Made by a program: the position numbers and the translations under genes. Under the pieces are notes generated by a model. That model was not told the DNA's origin. It made no database searches and saw only the letters and a program-made list of their open reading frames with translations. A stretch of 64,000 nt of DNA from Erythrobacter litoralis HTCC2594 (GTDB taxonomy: Bacteria > Pseudomonadota > Alphaproteobacteria > Sphingomonadales > Sphingomonadaceae), in assembly GCF_000013005.1 (NCBI RefSeq), contig NC_007722.1, positions 1,307,501 to 1,371,500 of the forward strand, written 5' to 3'. How positions within the stretch are numbered: the stretch's first letter is position 1; the number at the start of each line of letters is the position of its first letter. Shown here piece after piece: positions 1 through 8,025 of the stretch.

Positions 1-393
1 CACCGAGGGGGCGGCGAAAGCGGTCTCGTCATAGCCGCGATCCATATCGGCCTGGCCGATCTCGGATAGCGTGACGATCCTCCAGCCCGGATGGGTCGAG
101 AGCGGCGACATGGTGAGATTGACCTGCCGCGCCCCGCCGGGCGTACCGATCGGGAGGCCGCGCGCGGTGAGCATGGAATCGCCCGTCGCCATCCGCTCCG
201 AAACGCGCTCGTCGGTAATTTCGATGGCATCGAACAGGTTTGCGCCGAGCAGCTTGCGCGCGCTGCGCCCGAGCAGGTCCTCTGCGGCAGGGTTCACTTC
301 GGCGATGACGGCGTCCGGGTCGATCAGCAACACGGCAAAGACCATCCCGGCGATTTGCGCGCGCGGATCGGGCCGCGCGGGCGCGTCGCTCAC
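1..393 (-). CDS. ntrB: Nitrogen-regulation sensor kinase NtrB, N-terminal part (cut by window edge)
   Basis: Only the first 131 codons are inside the window; the gene runs off the left edge. NtrB is the cytosolic histidine kinase/phosphatase that controls NtrC in nitrogen limitation. The visible part is a PAS-like domain (residues about 15-120) with the expected start [11 protein letters not shown] and a [13 protein letters not shown] segment; kinase domains are not visible. The start is a GTG whose GTGA overlaps the dusB stop, so the two are translationally coupled. The dusB-ntrB order is the common alphaproteobacterial arrangement and is the main support for calling NtrB rather than another PAS kinase. 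Confidence 0.75.
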   Translation of the reverse strand, partial: MSDAPARPDPRAQIAGMVFAVLLIDPDAVIAEVNPAAEDLLGRSARKLLGANLFDAIEITDERVSERMATGDSMLTARGLPIGTPGGARQVNLTMSPLSTHPGWRIVTLSEIGQADMDRGYDETAFAAPSV

Positions 394-1406
394 GCCGCCC
401 GCCGCTGCAGGAAGGGCGTGTAGAACCGCTCGATCTCGCCCAGAACCTGGTCGGGATCGTCGATGAAATTGACGAAATTGCGGAATTCGGCCGAGCCGTG
501 CATGCCCTTGGTGTACCAGCCCAGATGCTTGCGGGCGATCTTGGTGCCGACTTCACGGCCATAGTGATCGAGCATGCGCCCGTAATGTTCGACCAGCGTT
601 TCGTATTGCAAGTCGAAATCCGGACTTTCGAGCCTGTCGCCGGTCTTCCACCAATGCATGACCTGCGCGAGCAGCCACGGCTTGCCATAGGCTCCGCGCC
701 CGATCATCAACCCGTCGGCGCCAGACTGTTCCAGCGCGTTGGCCGCGTCCTCGATCCCGCAGATATCGCCGTTCACGATGACGGGGATCGAGACCGCGTC
801 CTTGACCTTGCGAATGAAGGACCAGTCGGCGCTTCCCTTGTACATCTGGTTGCGGGTGCGACCGTGAACGGTGATCATCTGGACGCCCAGATCCTCAGCG
901 ATGCGCGCGAGCTCGGGCGCATTGAGGCTGGCGTGATCCCAGCCCATCCGCATCTTGACCGTGACCGGAACGTCGACAGCATTGACGGTCGCTTCCATCA
1001 GCCTTGTCGCAAGCGGGACTTCGCGCATCAAGGCGCTGCCCGCGAGCTGGCCGACCACCTTGCGCACCGGACAGCCGAAATTGATGTCGATGATCGCTGC
1101 GCCGTTGTCTTCCTGCAGCTTGGCGGCCTCTCCCATCGAGACCGGGTCGCAGCCGACGAGCTGCATCGAGACAGGGTCTTCGGTCTTGTCCCACGCGGCC
1201 TTCTGCACCGACTGGCGCGTCTCGCGAATGGCCGCTTCGCTGGCGATCATCTCGGTGACGTTGAGGCCCGAGCCAAAGCGACGAACGAGCGTGCGGAACG
1301 GCAGGTCGGTCACGCCCGTCATCGGCGCAAGCACGACCGGCGTGTCGATCGTGACCGGGCCGACCTGGATCGGCTTCAGGGCCGGAGGGGAAGGAAGTTC
1401 GCTCAT
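390..1406 (-). CDS. dusB: tRNA-dihydrouridine synthase DusB
   Basis: FMN-dependent enzyme that reduces uridine to dihydrouridine in the tRNA D-loop. The 338-residue protein is of normal family length. It shows the FMN-binding start [13 protein letters not shown] (about residues 25-37), the catalytic-cysteine segment NFGCPVRKV, the ITVHGRTR and VNGDI barrel motifs and a [13 protein letters not shown] phosphate-binding turn. The start chosen is the ATG giving MSELPSPP; the frame is open far upstream but that extension covers the divergent ispDF gene and looks unlike protein. It lies directly before ntrB with a 4-base overlap. Confidence 0.95.
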   Translation of the reverse strand: MSELPSPPALKPIQVGPVTIDTPVVLAPMTGVTDLPFRTLVRRFGSGLNVTEMIASEAAIRETRQSVQKAAWDKTEDPVSMQLVGCDPVSMGEAAKLQEDNGAAIIDINFGCPVRKVVGQLAGSALMREVPLATRLMEATVNAVDVPVTVKMRMGWDHASLNAPELARIAEDLGVQMITVHGRTRNQMYKGSADWSFIRKVKDAVSIPVIVNGDICGIEDAANALEQSGADGLMIGRGAYGKPWLLAQVMHWWKTGDRLESPDFDLQYETLVEHYGRMLDHYGREVGTKIARKHLGWYTKGMHGSAEFRNFVNFIDDPDQVLGEIERFYTPFLQRRAA

Positions 1407-1487
1407 GCTGCGCTGCGATATGCCTAAAATTTGGGCAGCATCTAGTGGATTGCGAGCGCAGGCGCAAGGCGGTAGCGCGCATGGCAC

Positions 1488-2648
1488 ATGGCCACGCCGA
1501 GTCCCCTCCCCTCCTTCGCTGCAATCGTCGTCGCCGCGGGCAAGGGACTGCGTGCGGGGCAGCCTGTGCCGAAGCAGTTTGCGACCTGGCGTGGAAAGCC
1601 CGTGCTGCGGCACTCGGTCGAGAGTTTGCGCGCGGCAGGCGCCGACCCTATCGTGGTGGCCATTCCAGACCACGCCGGGGACGTCGCGGCAAAAGCTCTC
1701 GACGGCATCACCGAAGTCGTATTCGTGACCGGAGGGCAAACGCGACAGGACTCGGTCCGGGCAGCGCTGGAAAGGCTGAGTTCCGTCCCGCCAGAACGGG
1801 TTCTGATCCATGACGCGGCCAGAGCCATCCTGCCGACACCGGTCATAGAGCGAGTGCTGCATGGCCTAGACGAAAGCGGCGGGGCCATTCCCGTACTCCC
1901 TGTCGTCGACAGCCTCGCCGTGGCAGCGGGAGAGCGCATGGCTGACAAGGCCGATCGCGAGAGCCTGCGCCGGGTGCAGACCCCGCAAGGCTTTCGCTTT
2001 TCCGATATCCTGGCCGCACACCGCGCGTGGACCGGTGCCACCGATGCCGGAGACGATGCGCAGGTCCTGATGGCGCACGGTGGCGACATCGCGCTCGTTG
2101 AAGGAGACGAAGCGCTCAAGAAGCTGACCTTTGCGGAGGATTTCATGGCAGATTTGCTCCCGGTGCGGGTCGGCACCGGCTTCGACGTACACAAGCTCGA
2201 AGCGGGCGAGGAACTGTGGCTCGGCGGGATCAGGCTCGAACACGACAAAGGCTTGGCCGGTCACAGCGACGCCGATGTCGCGCTGCACGCGATCGTCGAT
2301 GCCTTGTTGGGTGCGATCGGTAAGGGCGATATCGGCGATCATTTCCCGCCCAGCGATCCGCAATGGAAGGGCGCGGCTTCTTCGGCCTTCATCGAGCACG
2401 CCGCGAAGCTTGTCGACGAGGCAGGCTACCGCGTCGGCAACATCGACCTCACCATCATATGCGAAGCGCCCAGGATCGGCCCGCATCGAGACGCCATGGG
2501 TCAGCGCATCGCAGAGCTCTTGGCGACATCGCCCGATGCGATTAGCGTGAAGGCAACCACCACCGAAAAGCTCGGCTTTACCGGGCGCGGCGAAGGTATT
2601 GCGGCACAAGCCGCTGCGACCGTGGTCAGAAAGGACACCCCCGCATGA
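1488..2648 (+). CDS. ispDF: Bifunctional IspD/IspF isoprenoid enzyme
   Basis: A fusion of two steps of the MEP isoprenoid pathway. The N-terminal half (about residues 8-225) is the MEP cytidylyltransferase, with the nucleotide-binding [16 protein letters not shown] and VLIHDAAR motifs. The C-terminal half (about 227-386) is 2-C-methyl-erythritol 2,4-cyclodiphosphate synthase, beginning [12 protein letters not shown], with [12 protein letters not shown] metal ligands and a C-terminal [16 protein letters not shown] motif. Length of 386 matches the alphaproteobacterial fused form. Another ATG lies 7 bases upstream but out of frame. Divergent from dusB; the stop overlaps the next gene by ATGA. 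Confidence 0.95.
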   Translation: MATPSPLPSFAAIVVAAGKGLRAGQPVPKQFATWRGKPVLRHSVESLRAAGADPIVVAIPDHAGDVAAKALDGITEVVFVTGGQTRQDSVRAALERLSSVPPERVLIHDAARAILPTPVIERVLHGLDESGGAIPVLPVVDSLAVAAGERMADKADRESLRRVQTPQGFRFSDILAAHRAWTGATDAGDDAQVLMAHGGDIALVEGDEALKKLTFAEDFMADLLPVRVGTGFDVHKLEAGEELWLGGIRLEHDKGLAGHSDADVALHAIVDALLGAIGKGDIGDHFPPSDPQWKGAASSAFIEHAAKLVDEAGYRVGNIDLTIICEAPRIGPHRDAMGQRIAELLATSPDAISVKATTTEKLGFTGRGEGIAAQAAATVVRKDTPA

Positions 2649-3181
2649 ACAAATCGCTCACAAAGCTGGCGAAAACCGCTGTCGCCTTGGCCGCACTGGC
2701 TGGCTCGCAGGCCGCGCAGGCACAAGCCTGTATCGATCAGCAGGACCTGTCTGATGCAGTCGTCTACTTTGTGCCCGTATTGAGCGAGTCTTTCCAGAAA
2801 CGCTGCGCGTCGCAACTCGCACCCAACGGGTTCATGGCAACGCAGGGAGATACCATGATCGCGCAGTTCGAACCGTTGCAGGCCGACAAGTTTCCGGCGG
2901 CCATGCGTGTGCTCGATTCGTTTACCGGCGACAACGAAGAAGCGGCGAGTTTCCTTGCGCTGACTTCGGAACTGCCGCCGGAATCGATCCGGCCGCTGGT
3001 CGACGGCATCATCGCGAACGAATTCGCCAAGGACCTCAAGCTGACCGATTGCACCAAAATCGAGCGCGGCTTGTCGCTGATCGCGCCGTTGCCTCCAGAG
3101 AATGTCGGGGGCCTCGTCAGCTTTCTGATGGACGTGGCAGACGTCAAAAAACCGACCGTTTGTCCCTACGTGCCTGAATAA
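2645..3181 (+). CDS. Hypothetical secreted protein
   Basis: A 178-residue protein I do not recognise. Residues 1-27 form a signal peptide (basic [10 protein letters not shown], hydrophobic VALAALAG, cleavage after AQAQA), so it is probably periplasmic. The mature part is soluble and mainly helical with four cysteines (in QACID, KRCAS, TDCTK and TVCPY) that could make two disulfides. It is squeezed between ispDF (ATGA overlap) and cinA (one-base overlap), so it is co-transcribed with them, but nothing in it points to isoprenoid or NAD metabolism. Confidence 0.8.
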   Translation: MNKSLTKLAKTAVALAALAGSQAAQAQACIDQQDLSDAVVYFVPVLSESFQKRCASQLAPNGFMATQGDTMIAQFEPLQADKFPAAMRVLDSFTGDNEEAASFLALTSELPPESIRPLVDGIIANEFAKDLKLTDCTKIERGLSLIAPLPPENVGGLVSFLMDVADVKKPTVCPYVPE

Positions 3182-3681
3182 TGGCGGACAATCTCCTTCC
3201 GCAGGACATCGACGAACTCGCGAAAAAGGTCGTCGAGGCAAATGCCGAGGCAGGCCGAATGGTCGTCACCGCCGAAAGCTGCACCGGCGGCCTGGTCGCT
3301 GGTGCACTGACCGAAATTCCCGGCTCCTCGGCTGTGCTCGACCGCGGCTTCGTGACCTATTCGAACGAAGCCAAGATGGAGATGCTGGGGGTACCCAGCG
3401 ACATCATCGAAACCTTCGGCGCTGTCTCCATCGCATGCGTGTGGGCCATGGCCAAAGGCGCGCTCGACAACAGCAAGGCCGATGTTGCGGTAGCGATCAG
3501 CGGTGTGGCGGGCCCGGGCGGCGGGACAGTAACCAAGCCGGTGGGCACAGTGGTATTCGCACGCGTCCGGCGGGGCCAGGACGGTGAGCCAGAGGGCGAG
3601 CTCAAGAGCTTCGGTGATCTCGGTCGCGCCGAAATCCGCCGTCAGGCGACGATTTGCGCGCTGGAACTGTTGCTGCCGTAA
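3181..3681 (+). CDS. cinA: CinA C-terminal family nicotinamide-nucleotide amidohydrolase
   Basis: Stand-alone CinA amidohydrolase domain (166 aa), the PncC-type enzyme that deamidates nicotinamide mononucleotide in pyridine nucleotide recycling. Diagnostic segments are VTAESCTGGLVAGALTEIPGSS (about residues 29-50), the following TYSNEAK, and AISGVAGPGGGTVTKPVGTV. The N-terminal molybdopterin-binding-like domain of full CinA is absent, as is usual for alphaproteobacterial short forms. The start ATG overlaps the TAA of the upstream gene. The 3' end overlaps the convergent ratA by about 40 bp. Confidence 0.92.
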   Translation: MADNLLPQDIDELAKKVVEANAEAGRMVVTAESCTGGLVAGALTEIPGSSAVLDRGFVTYSNEAKMEMLGVPSDIIETFGAVSIACVWAMAKGALDNSKADVAVAISGVAGPGGGTVTKPVGTVVFARVRRGQDGEPEGELKSFGDLGRAEIRRQATICALELLLP

Positions 3682-4103
3682 AGGTCCGCGGCACGCGCTT
3701 CGAAAGCTTCGACCATGCGGCGGAAGGCGCGGTCGAAATATTGCCCGGCTACGGCCTCGAACACGCGGTTCTTGAAAGAGAAATCGACGCAGAAATCGAC
3801 GGTGCAGCTTTGCTCGCCGTACGGTGAGAACTGCCACGTATTATCTAGGTCGCGCAGCGGCCCGTCGACATAGTGGACACGGATGAAATCGGGCCGTTCC
3901 TTCTCGACCCGCGAGGTGAAACGCTCGCGCAGGTTCTTGAAGCCGACCACCATGTCGGCGACCATTTCGGTGTCGGTATCGCTGCGCACGCGGGTGGCGA
4001 TAACCCACGGCAGGAACTCCTCGTAGCGACTGACATCGGCCACCAGATCGTACATCTGCTCGGGCGTGTAAGGCAGGTGCCGCTTGTCGCGAATGCCCGG
4101 CAC
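3642..4103 (-). CDS. RatA/Coq10-type START-domain protein
   Basis: A 153-residue polyketide cyclase/START-fold protein of the RatA (ribosome association toxin) / Coq10 family. Evidence is the N-terminal HLPYTPEQMYDLVADVSRYEEFLPWV motif region, the central VGFKNLRERFTSRV strand region and the C-terminal helix ending FEARAADLYG. In proteobacteria outside the toxin context these proteins are mainly linked to ubiquinone handling, so the toxin name should not be over-read. Start is a GTG that shares one base with the lipA TAG, indicating a lipA-ratA operon. Confidence 0.88.
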   Translation of the reverse strand: MPGIRDKRHLPYTPEQMYDLVADVSRYEEFLPWVIATRVRSDTDTEMVADMVVGFKNLRERFTSRVEKERPDFIRVHYVDGPLRDLDNTWQFSPYGEQSCTVDFCVDFSFKNRVFEAVAGQYFDRAFRRMVEAFEARAADLYGSNSSSAQIVA

Positions 4104-5065
4104 TAACCCTGCGCCCTTTCGCGCTCCTTCGCGAGCTTCGCTTCGCGCGCTGCGCGCATCTCGGCGAAATCGTCGCCGGCGTGATAGCTCGACCGGGTCA
4201 ACGGGCTGGAGGCGACCTGCAGGAACCCCTTGGCACGGGCGATGGCACCGAACGCGTCGAATGCCTTCGGGGTCACGAAATCCTCCACCTTGGCATGCTT
4301 GGGCGTCGGCTGAAGATATTGCCCCATGGTGATGAAGTCGACATCGGCGCTGCGCATATCATCCATGACCTGATGAACCTCGAGCCGCTGCTCGCCCAGG
4401 CCGAGCATGATCCCCGACTTGGTGAAGATCATCGGATCGTGGCTCTTCACTTCTTCAAGCAGGCGCAGCGACGCGTAATAGCGCGCACCCGGGCGGATCG
4501 TCGGGTAAAGCCGCGGCACGGTTTCGAGGTTATGGTTGTAAACGTCCGGCCCGGCTTCGCAAATTGCCTCCACGGCAGCGCGCATCTTGCCGCGGAAATC
4601 GGGGGTCAATATCTCGATTGTGGTATCGGGAGTCTCGCGGCGCAGTGCCTCGATCACTTTCACAAACTGTCCCGCGCCACCATCGGGCAGGTCGTCGCGA
4701 TCGACGCTGGTGATGACGATGTGCTGGAGCCCCATCTTTGCCGCCGCGATGGCCGTATTCTCGGGCTCCATCGGATCGACGATCCGCGGCATACCGGTCT
4801 TGACGTTGCAGAAGGCGCAGGCGCGCGTGCATACGTCACCGAGGATCATCACCGTCGCGTGCTTCTTGGTCCAGCACTCGCCGATATTGGGGCAGGCCGC
4901 TTCCTCGCACACCGTATTGAGGTTGAGTTCGCGCATCAGCTTGCGCGTCTCGTGATAGCCCTTGCTGACAGGCGCCTTGACCCGGATCCAGTCCGGCTTG
5001 CGCTGGCGCGCCGGGCGATCCCCTTCCGGGGCGGGCGTGGAGGAGAGATCGTTCATGCCGCCCAT
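4103..5065 (-). CDS. lipA: Lipoyl synthase
   Basis: Radical-SAM enzyme that inserts two sulfurs into octanoyl-protein to make the lipoyl cofactor used, for example, by the pyruvate dehydrogenase encoded in this window. Two iron-sulfur ligand sets are visible: the auxiliary cluster [12 protein letters not shown] (about residues 53-64) and the radical-[11 protein letters not shown] (about 79-86); the C-terminal [10 protein letters not shown] carries the conserved serine. At 320 residues it is a normal length. Two in-frame ATGs three codons apart are possible (5065 or 5056); the first is used. ratA follows with a one-base overlap. Confidence 0.96.
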   Translation of the reverse strand: MGGMNDLSSTPAPEGDRPARQRKPDWIRVKAPVSKGYHETRKLMRELNLNTVCEEAACPNIGECWTKKHATVMILGDVCTRACAFCNVKTGMPRIVDPMEPENTAIAAAKMGLQHIVITSVDRDDLPDGGAGQFVKVIEALRRETPDTTIEILTPDFRGKMRAAVEAICEAGPDVYNHNLETVPRLYPTIRPGARYYASLRLLEEVKSHDPMIFTKSGIMLGLGEQRLEVHQVMDDMRSADVDFITMGQYLQPTPKHAKVEDFVTPKAFDAFGAIARAKGFLQVASSPLTRSSYHAGDDFAEMRAAREAKLAKERERAQG

Positions 5066-5206
5066 CTAGGGAAACTGGGTGTACCACGCAATGGTACGGG
5101 GCTGCCGTTCCGGTCCGCATAGCTATTCTCAATCCGCGCGATAGCTTCCACCGCAATCGAAGTTGCACGATTGTCACAAACGAAGCGTTTGGCTAGCAGC
5201 GGTGCC

Positions 5207-6190
5207 ATGGACCCGACACTGATCCAGACCTTCACTTCGCCGGTCGTCCTTTTCTTCGTGCTCGGCATATTGGCCGCTTTCGCCCGCTCGGACCTCGCCA
5301 TTCCGGAAGCGATTGCAAAGGGCATGTCGCTCTACCTGATGGCGGCCATCGGCCTCAAAGGCGGCGTGGCGGTTTCGAAATCGGGGATCGATGGCACGGT
5401 GCTGGCGGCCCTGGCAGCAGGCATCGCCGCGAGTTTCCTCATTCCCTTTTTCGCCAATGCCGTCCTCAAGACGATCGGCAGGCTCGACCGGATCAATGCC
5501 GGTGCCGTCGCAGCGCATTACGGCTCGGTCAGTGTGGTGACCTTCGTGACGGCGGTCGAAGTGCTGGAATTGCAGGGCAAGCCGCCGGGTGGCTATATGG
5601 TCGCGGTCATGGCGGCGATGGAAACGCCGGCAATTCTTACCGGTCTGCTGCTCGCGCGCGGCCTCGGTGGCGACAACGAACAGAAGACCGGCGAACTGCT
5701 CCACGAGGTTTTCTTCAACGCTTCCGTCGTCCTGCTATTGGGTGCCTTCGCGATCGGCATGATCGGCGGGGCGGACGGCTTTTCCGAGGTCAGTCCGTTC
5801 TTCGAAGCAGGCTTCAAAGGTGTGCTTTGCCTCTTCCTGCTCGACATGGGTTTGATCGCGGCGCGCAGGATGATGGATGCCCGCTCGGTGACGTGGCGAT
5901 TGGTAGTGATCGCGATAGGCCTGCCACTGATCAACGGTGTTCTGGGAGCGGGCATTGGAACGCTGATAGCACTCGACGTCGGTTCGGCAGCAGCCCTGGG
6001 TGTGCTGTTCGCGAGTGCGAGCTACATCGCGGTGCCGGCGGCGATGCGCCTGGCGCTGCCCGAGGCTGACCCCGGTATCTATCTCACCATGTCGCTCAGC
6101 ATTACCTTCCCCTTCAACATCCTGATCAACATCGGCCTCATCAGCGCTTTCGCTACGATGATCGCCGGAATGGGAGCAGGCGCGCCATGA
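5207..6190 (+). CDS. sbtA: SbtA-type sodium-dependent bicarbonate transporter
   Basis: A 327-residue inner-membrane protein of the SbtA/DUF897 family, which imports bicarbonate with sodium in cyanobacteria. About ten hydrophobic helices are visible, together with family segments AIGLKGGVAVSKSG, AGAVAAHYGSVSVVTFVTA (about residues 96-114) and LFLLDMGLIAARR. The chosen start is the ATG giving MDPTLIQTF; a longer frame from a TTG at 5171 adds a non-hydrophobic peptide with no support. It overlaps the next gene (PII-like) by ATGA, matching the sbtA-sbtB pairing in cyanobacteria. Actual substrate in this organism is inferred, not shown. Confidence 0.88.
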   Translation: MDPTLIQTFTSPVVLFFVLGILAAFARSDLAIPEAIAKGMSLYLMAAIGLKGGVAVSKSGIDGTVLAALAAGIAASFLIPFFANAVLKTIGRLDRINAGAVAAHYGSVSVVTFVTAVEVLELQGKPPGGYMVAVMAAMETPAILTGLLLARGLGGDNEQKTGELLHEVFFNASVVLLLGAFAIGMIGGADGFSEVSPFFEAGFKGVLCLFLLDMGLIAARRMMDARSVTWRLVVIAIGLPLINGVLGAGIGTLIALDVGSAAALGVLFASASYIAVPAAMRLALPEADPGIYLTMSLSITFPFNILINIGLISAFATMIAGMGAGAP

Positions 6191-6495
6191 TCGAGACCGT
6201 AACCCGCAAACGCATCGAAATCCTTGCCGACACGGCGCTTCTCACGCGCGTGACCGATGCCATCGAGCGCGCAGACATCACCGGTTGGTCGGTCACACCG
6301 GTATTGTCCGGCAAGGGCAGCGACGGCCATTGGCGCGAAGAACGCGTGATGGGCACGGACAAGGTCATCGTGCTAACGATAGCTGCGGAAGACAAGGCCA
6401 TGGCGCTTGCGGAAGACCTCGCCCCCGTGCTTACGAAATATGGATTCATCCTGAGCATGTGGGACGTACAGGTTATCCGGGGGGAGCGCTTCTAG
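6187..6495 (+). CDS. SbtB-like PII signalling protein
   Basis: A 102-residue PII-fold protein. It has the beta-alpha-beta pattern of GlnB-like proteins (RKRIEILADTALLTRVTDAI at residues 7-26 and DKVIVLTIAAEDKAMALAEDL), a flexible T-loop region (about 40-55, SGKGSDGHWREERVMG) and a C-terminal strand FILSMWDVQVIRG. It lacks the uridylylated tyrosine context of GlnB/GlnK. Because its start overlaps the transporter stop, it is most likely the SbtB-type partner that binds adenine nucleotides and gates SbtA; that role is inferred from family and neighbourhood. Confidence 0.82.
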   Translation: MIETVTRKRIEILADTALLTRVTDAIERADITGWSVTPVLSGKGSDGHWREERVMGTDKVIVLTIAAEDKAMALAEDLAPVLTKYGFILSMWDVQVIRGERF

Positions 6496-6527
6496 GTATC
6501 GGCGCCTCTCCATTGAGGGAGGGACAG

Positions 6528-7169
6528 ATGCCCGAATATGCCGAGCTGCTAAGAGGCTACCGTCGCTTTCGCGAAGGCACCTACCCGCGCCAGCGCGCGC
6601 GGTTCGAGGAAACGGCCATGGAAGGCCAGCACCCTAAGCTGATGATCATCGGCTGCAGCGACAGCCGCGTCGATCCGGCGCAAATCTTCGATGTCGATCC
6701 GGGCGAGATCTTTGTGGTCCGCAATGTCGCCGCGCTCGTGCCGCCATTCGAGACGACGCCGGGTCTCCATGGGGTATCGGCCGCGGTCGAGTTCGCCGTG
6801 CAGATGCTGGAGGTGAAGCAGATCCTGGTCATGGGACACGGCCGCTGCGGCGGTTGCAAGGCGGCACTGACGGAAAATCTTGCCGCCGCCTCTCCCGGCG
6901 AGGGCGGATTCGTCGCCAACTGGATCAAACTTCTCGACGAAGCCCGGAAACCGGTGGCAGAGAAACACGGGACATCGGGTCGCGAGGCGGAATTGGCGAT
7001 GGAGTTCGCCGCCGTCCGTCAAAGCCTGGCCAATCTGCGCACGTTTCCGTGGGTCGCCGAAAAGGAGACGGCTGGCGAAATCAAGCTGCGCGGGGCGCAC
7101 TTCTCGATCAAGGAAGGGGTGCTCTATTCGCTCGACGAAGACACGGGCGAATTTCTTCCCGAAGACTAA
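6528..7169 (+). CDS. Beta-class carbonic anhydrase
   Basis: Zinc enzyme that interconverts CO2 and bicarbonate in the cytosol. The 213-residue protein has all beta-class marks: zinc ligand Cys with the Asp-Arg dyad in GCSDSRVDP (about residues 42-50), then VRNVAALVPP, and the His/Cys ligands in MGHGRCGGCKA (about 103-113). Start ATG is preceded by a good GAGGGAGG ribosome site. It follows the SbtA and SbtB-like genes by 32 bases, so the three form an operon for bicarbonate uptake and conversion. Confidence 0.94.
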   Translation: MPEYAELLRGYRRFREGTYPRQRARFEETAMEGQHPKLMIIGCSDSRVDPAQIFDVDPGEIFVVRNVAALVPPFETTPGLHGVSAAVEFAVQMLEVKQILVMGHGRCGGCKAALTENLAAASPGEGGFVANWIKLLDEARKPVAEKHGTSGREAELAMEFAAVRQSLANLRTFPWVAEKETAGEIKLRGAHFSIKEGVLYSLDEDTGEFLPED

Positions 7170-7209
7170 TTGCTTGCCCTCTATCGACCCGAGGACCATC
7201 TAGCGCGCC

Positions 7210-7947
7210 ATGCCCGATACCGAACTAAAAAACATCGCCCTGCTGATCGATGCCGACAATACGACGCCGAAAGGGATTGATCCGGTGCTGACCGTGATGG
7301 CCGAACTGGGTCAGGTGAACATCAAGCGCGCCTACGGCAATTTTGCAAAAAACAATCTCCAGAACTGGGACAAGATCACCCACAAATACGGCATCCGTCC
7401 GCAGCAGCAGTTCGACCTGACGGCCGGCAAGAATGCGACCGACATGGCGATGACGATCGATGCGATCGACCTGCTCTACCAGGGGAAGGTCGACGGTTTC
7501 GGGATCATGAGCTCCGACAGCGACTTCACGCCGCTCGTGACGCGGCTGAGGCAGGACGGGCTGGTGGTCTATGGCTTCGGGAGCACCAAGAAAACGCCCG
7601 ATGCATTCAAGTCTGCGTGTACCCGCTTCATCGACATCGACGCCCTGATCAAGGGGGCCGAAGACGAAGGGCAGGATACGCCCGGCGGCAGCGGCAAGTC
7701 AGCGCCGCGCAAGGGCACAGTCGATGACGATCTCGTGGCTTTGCTCGGCACCGCCTGGAAGGCCGCCAAGCGCGACGAGGAAGGCTTCGCCGCCCTCAGC
7801 GAAGTCGGCAACATTGCCGGCAACCGGTCAAGCTTCGATGTGCGCAATTACGGGTTCAAGCGCCTGTCAGAACTCGCGCGTTCACTGGCCCAGTTCGAAG
7901 TCAAACCCGGCGACAACGGCCAGTTGATGATCAAGCGCCTGCGCTGA
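7210..7947 (+). CDS. NYN-domain (PIN-like) protein with C-terminal LOTUS/OST-HTH domain
   Basis: A 245-residue protein of the DUF88/NYN family, predicted RNA-processing nucleases. Acidic active-site candidates are visible: LLIDADN (about residues 11-17), KNATDMAMTIDAID (about 75-88) and GIMSSDSDFTPLV (about 98-110). After a charged linker (150-175) the C-terminal 70 residues (DDDLVALLGTAWKAA... to MIKRLR) match the winged-helix OST-HTH/LOTUS module that binds RNA. It sits 40 bases after the carbonic anhydrase on the same strand; no functional tie is evident. A shared terminator hairpin follows. Confidence 0.88.
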   Translation: MPDTELKNIALLIDADNTTPKGIDPVLTVMAELGQVNIKRAYGNFAKNNLQNWDKITHKYGIRPQQQFDLTAGKNATDMAMTIDAIDLLYQGKVDGFGIMSSDSDFTPLVTRLRQDGLVVYGFGSTKKTPDAFKSACTRFIDIDALIKGAEDEGQDTPGGSGKSAPRKGTVDDDLVALLGTAWKAAKRDEEGFAALSEVGNIAGNRSSFDVRNYGFKRLSELARSLAQFEVKPGDNGQLMIKRLR

Positions 7948-7970
7948 TACTCCGATTATCGGTCGCGCAT

Positions 7971-8001
7971 GAAAAAGCGGGACAGGTTGCCCTGCCCCGC
8001 T
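7971..8001 (-). terminator. Intrinsic terminator of the TPR gene
   Basis: Hairpin with 11-bp arms (AGCGGGACAGG at 7976-7986 and CCTGCCCCGCT at 7991-8001, one A-C mismatch, TTGC loop). On the minus strand it is followed by TTTTT (7971-7975), so it fits rho-independent termination of the TPR gene ending at 8026. It lacks a T-run on the plus strand but could slow transcription from the NYN gene too. Confidence 0.7.
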
Positions 8002-8025
8002 CTCTCGATAGCAATGCAGTGAAGC

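Noticed and set aside
3642..4103. RatA as a toxin of a toxin-antitoxin pair
   Set aside because: No RatB-like partner is adjacent; it is coupled to lipA instead, so a Coq10-like role is more likely.
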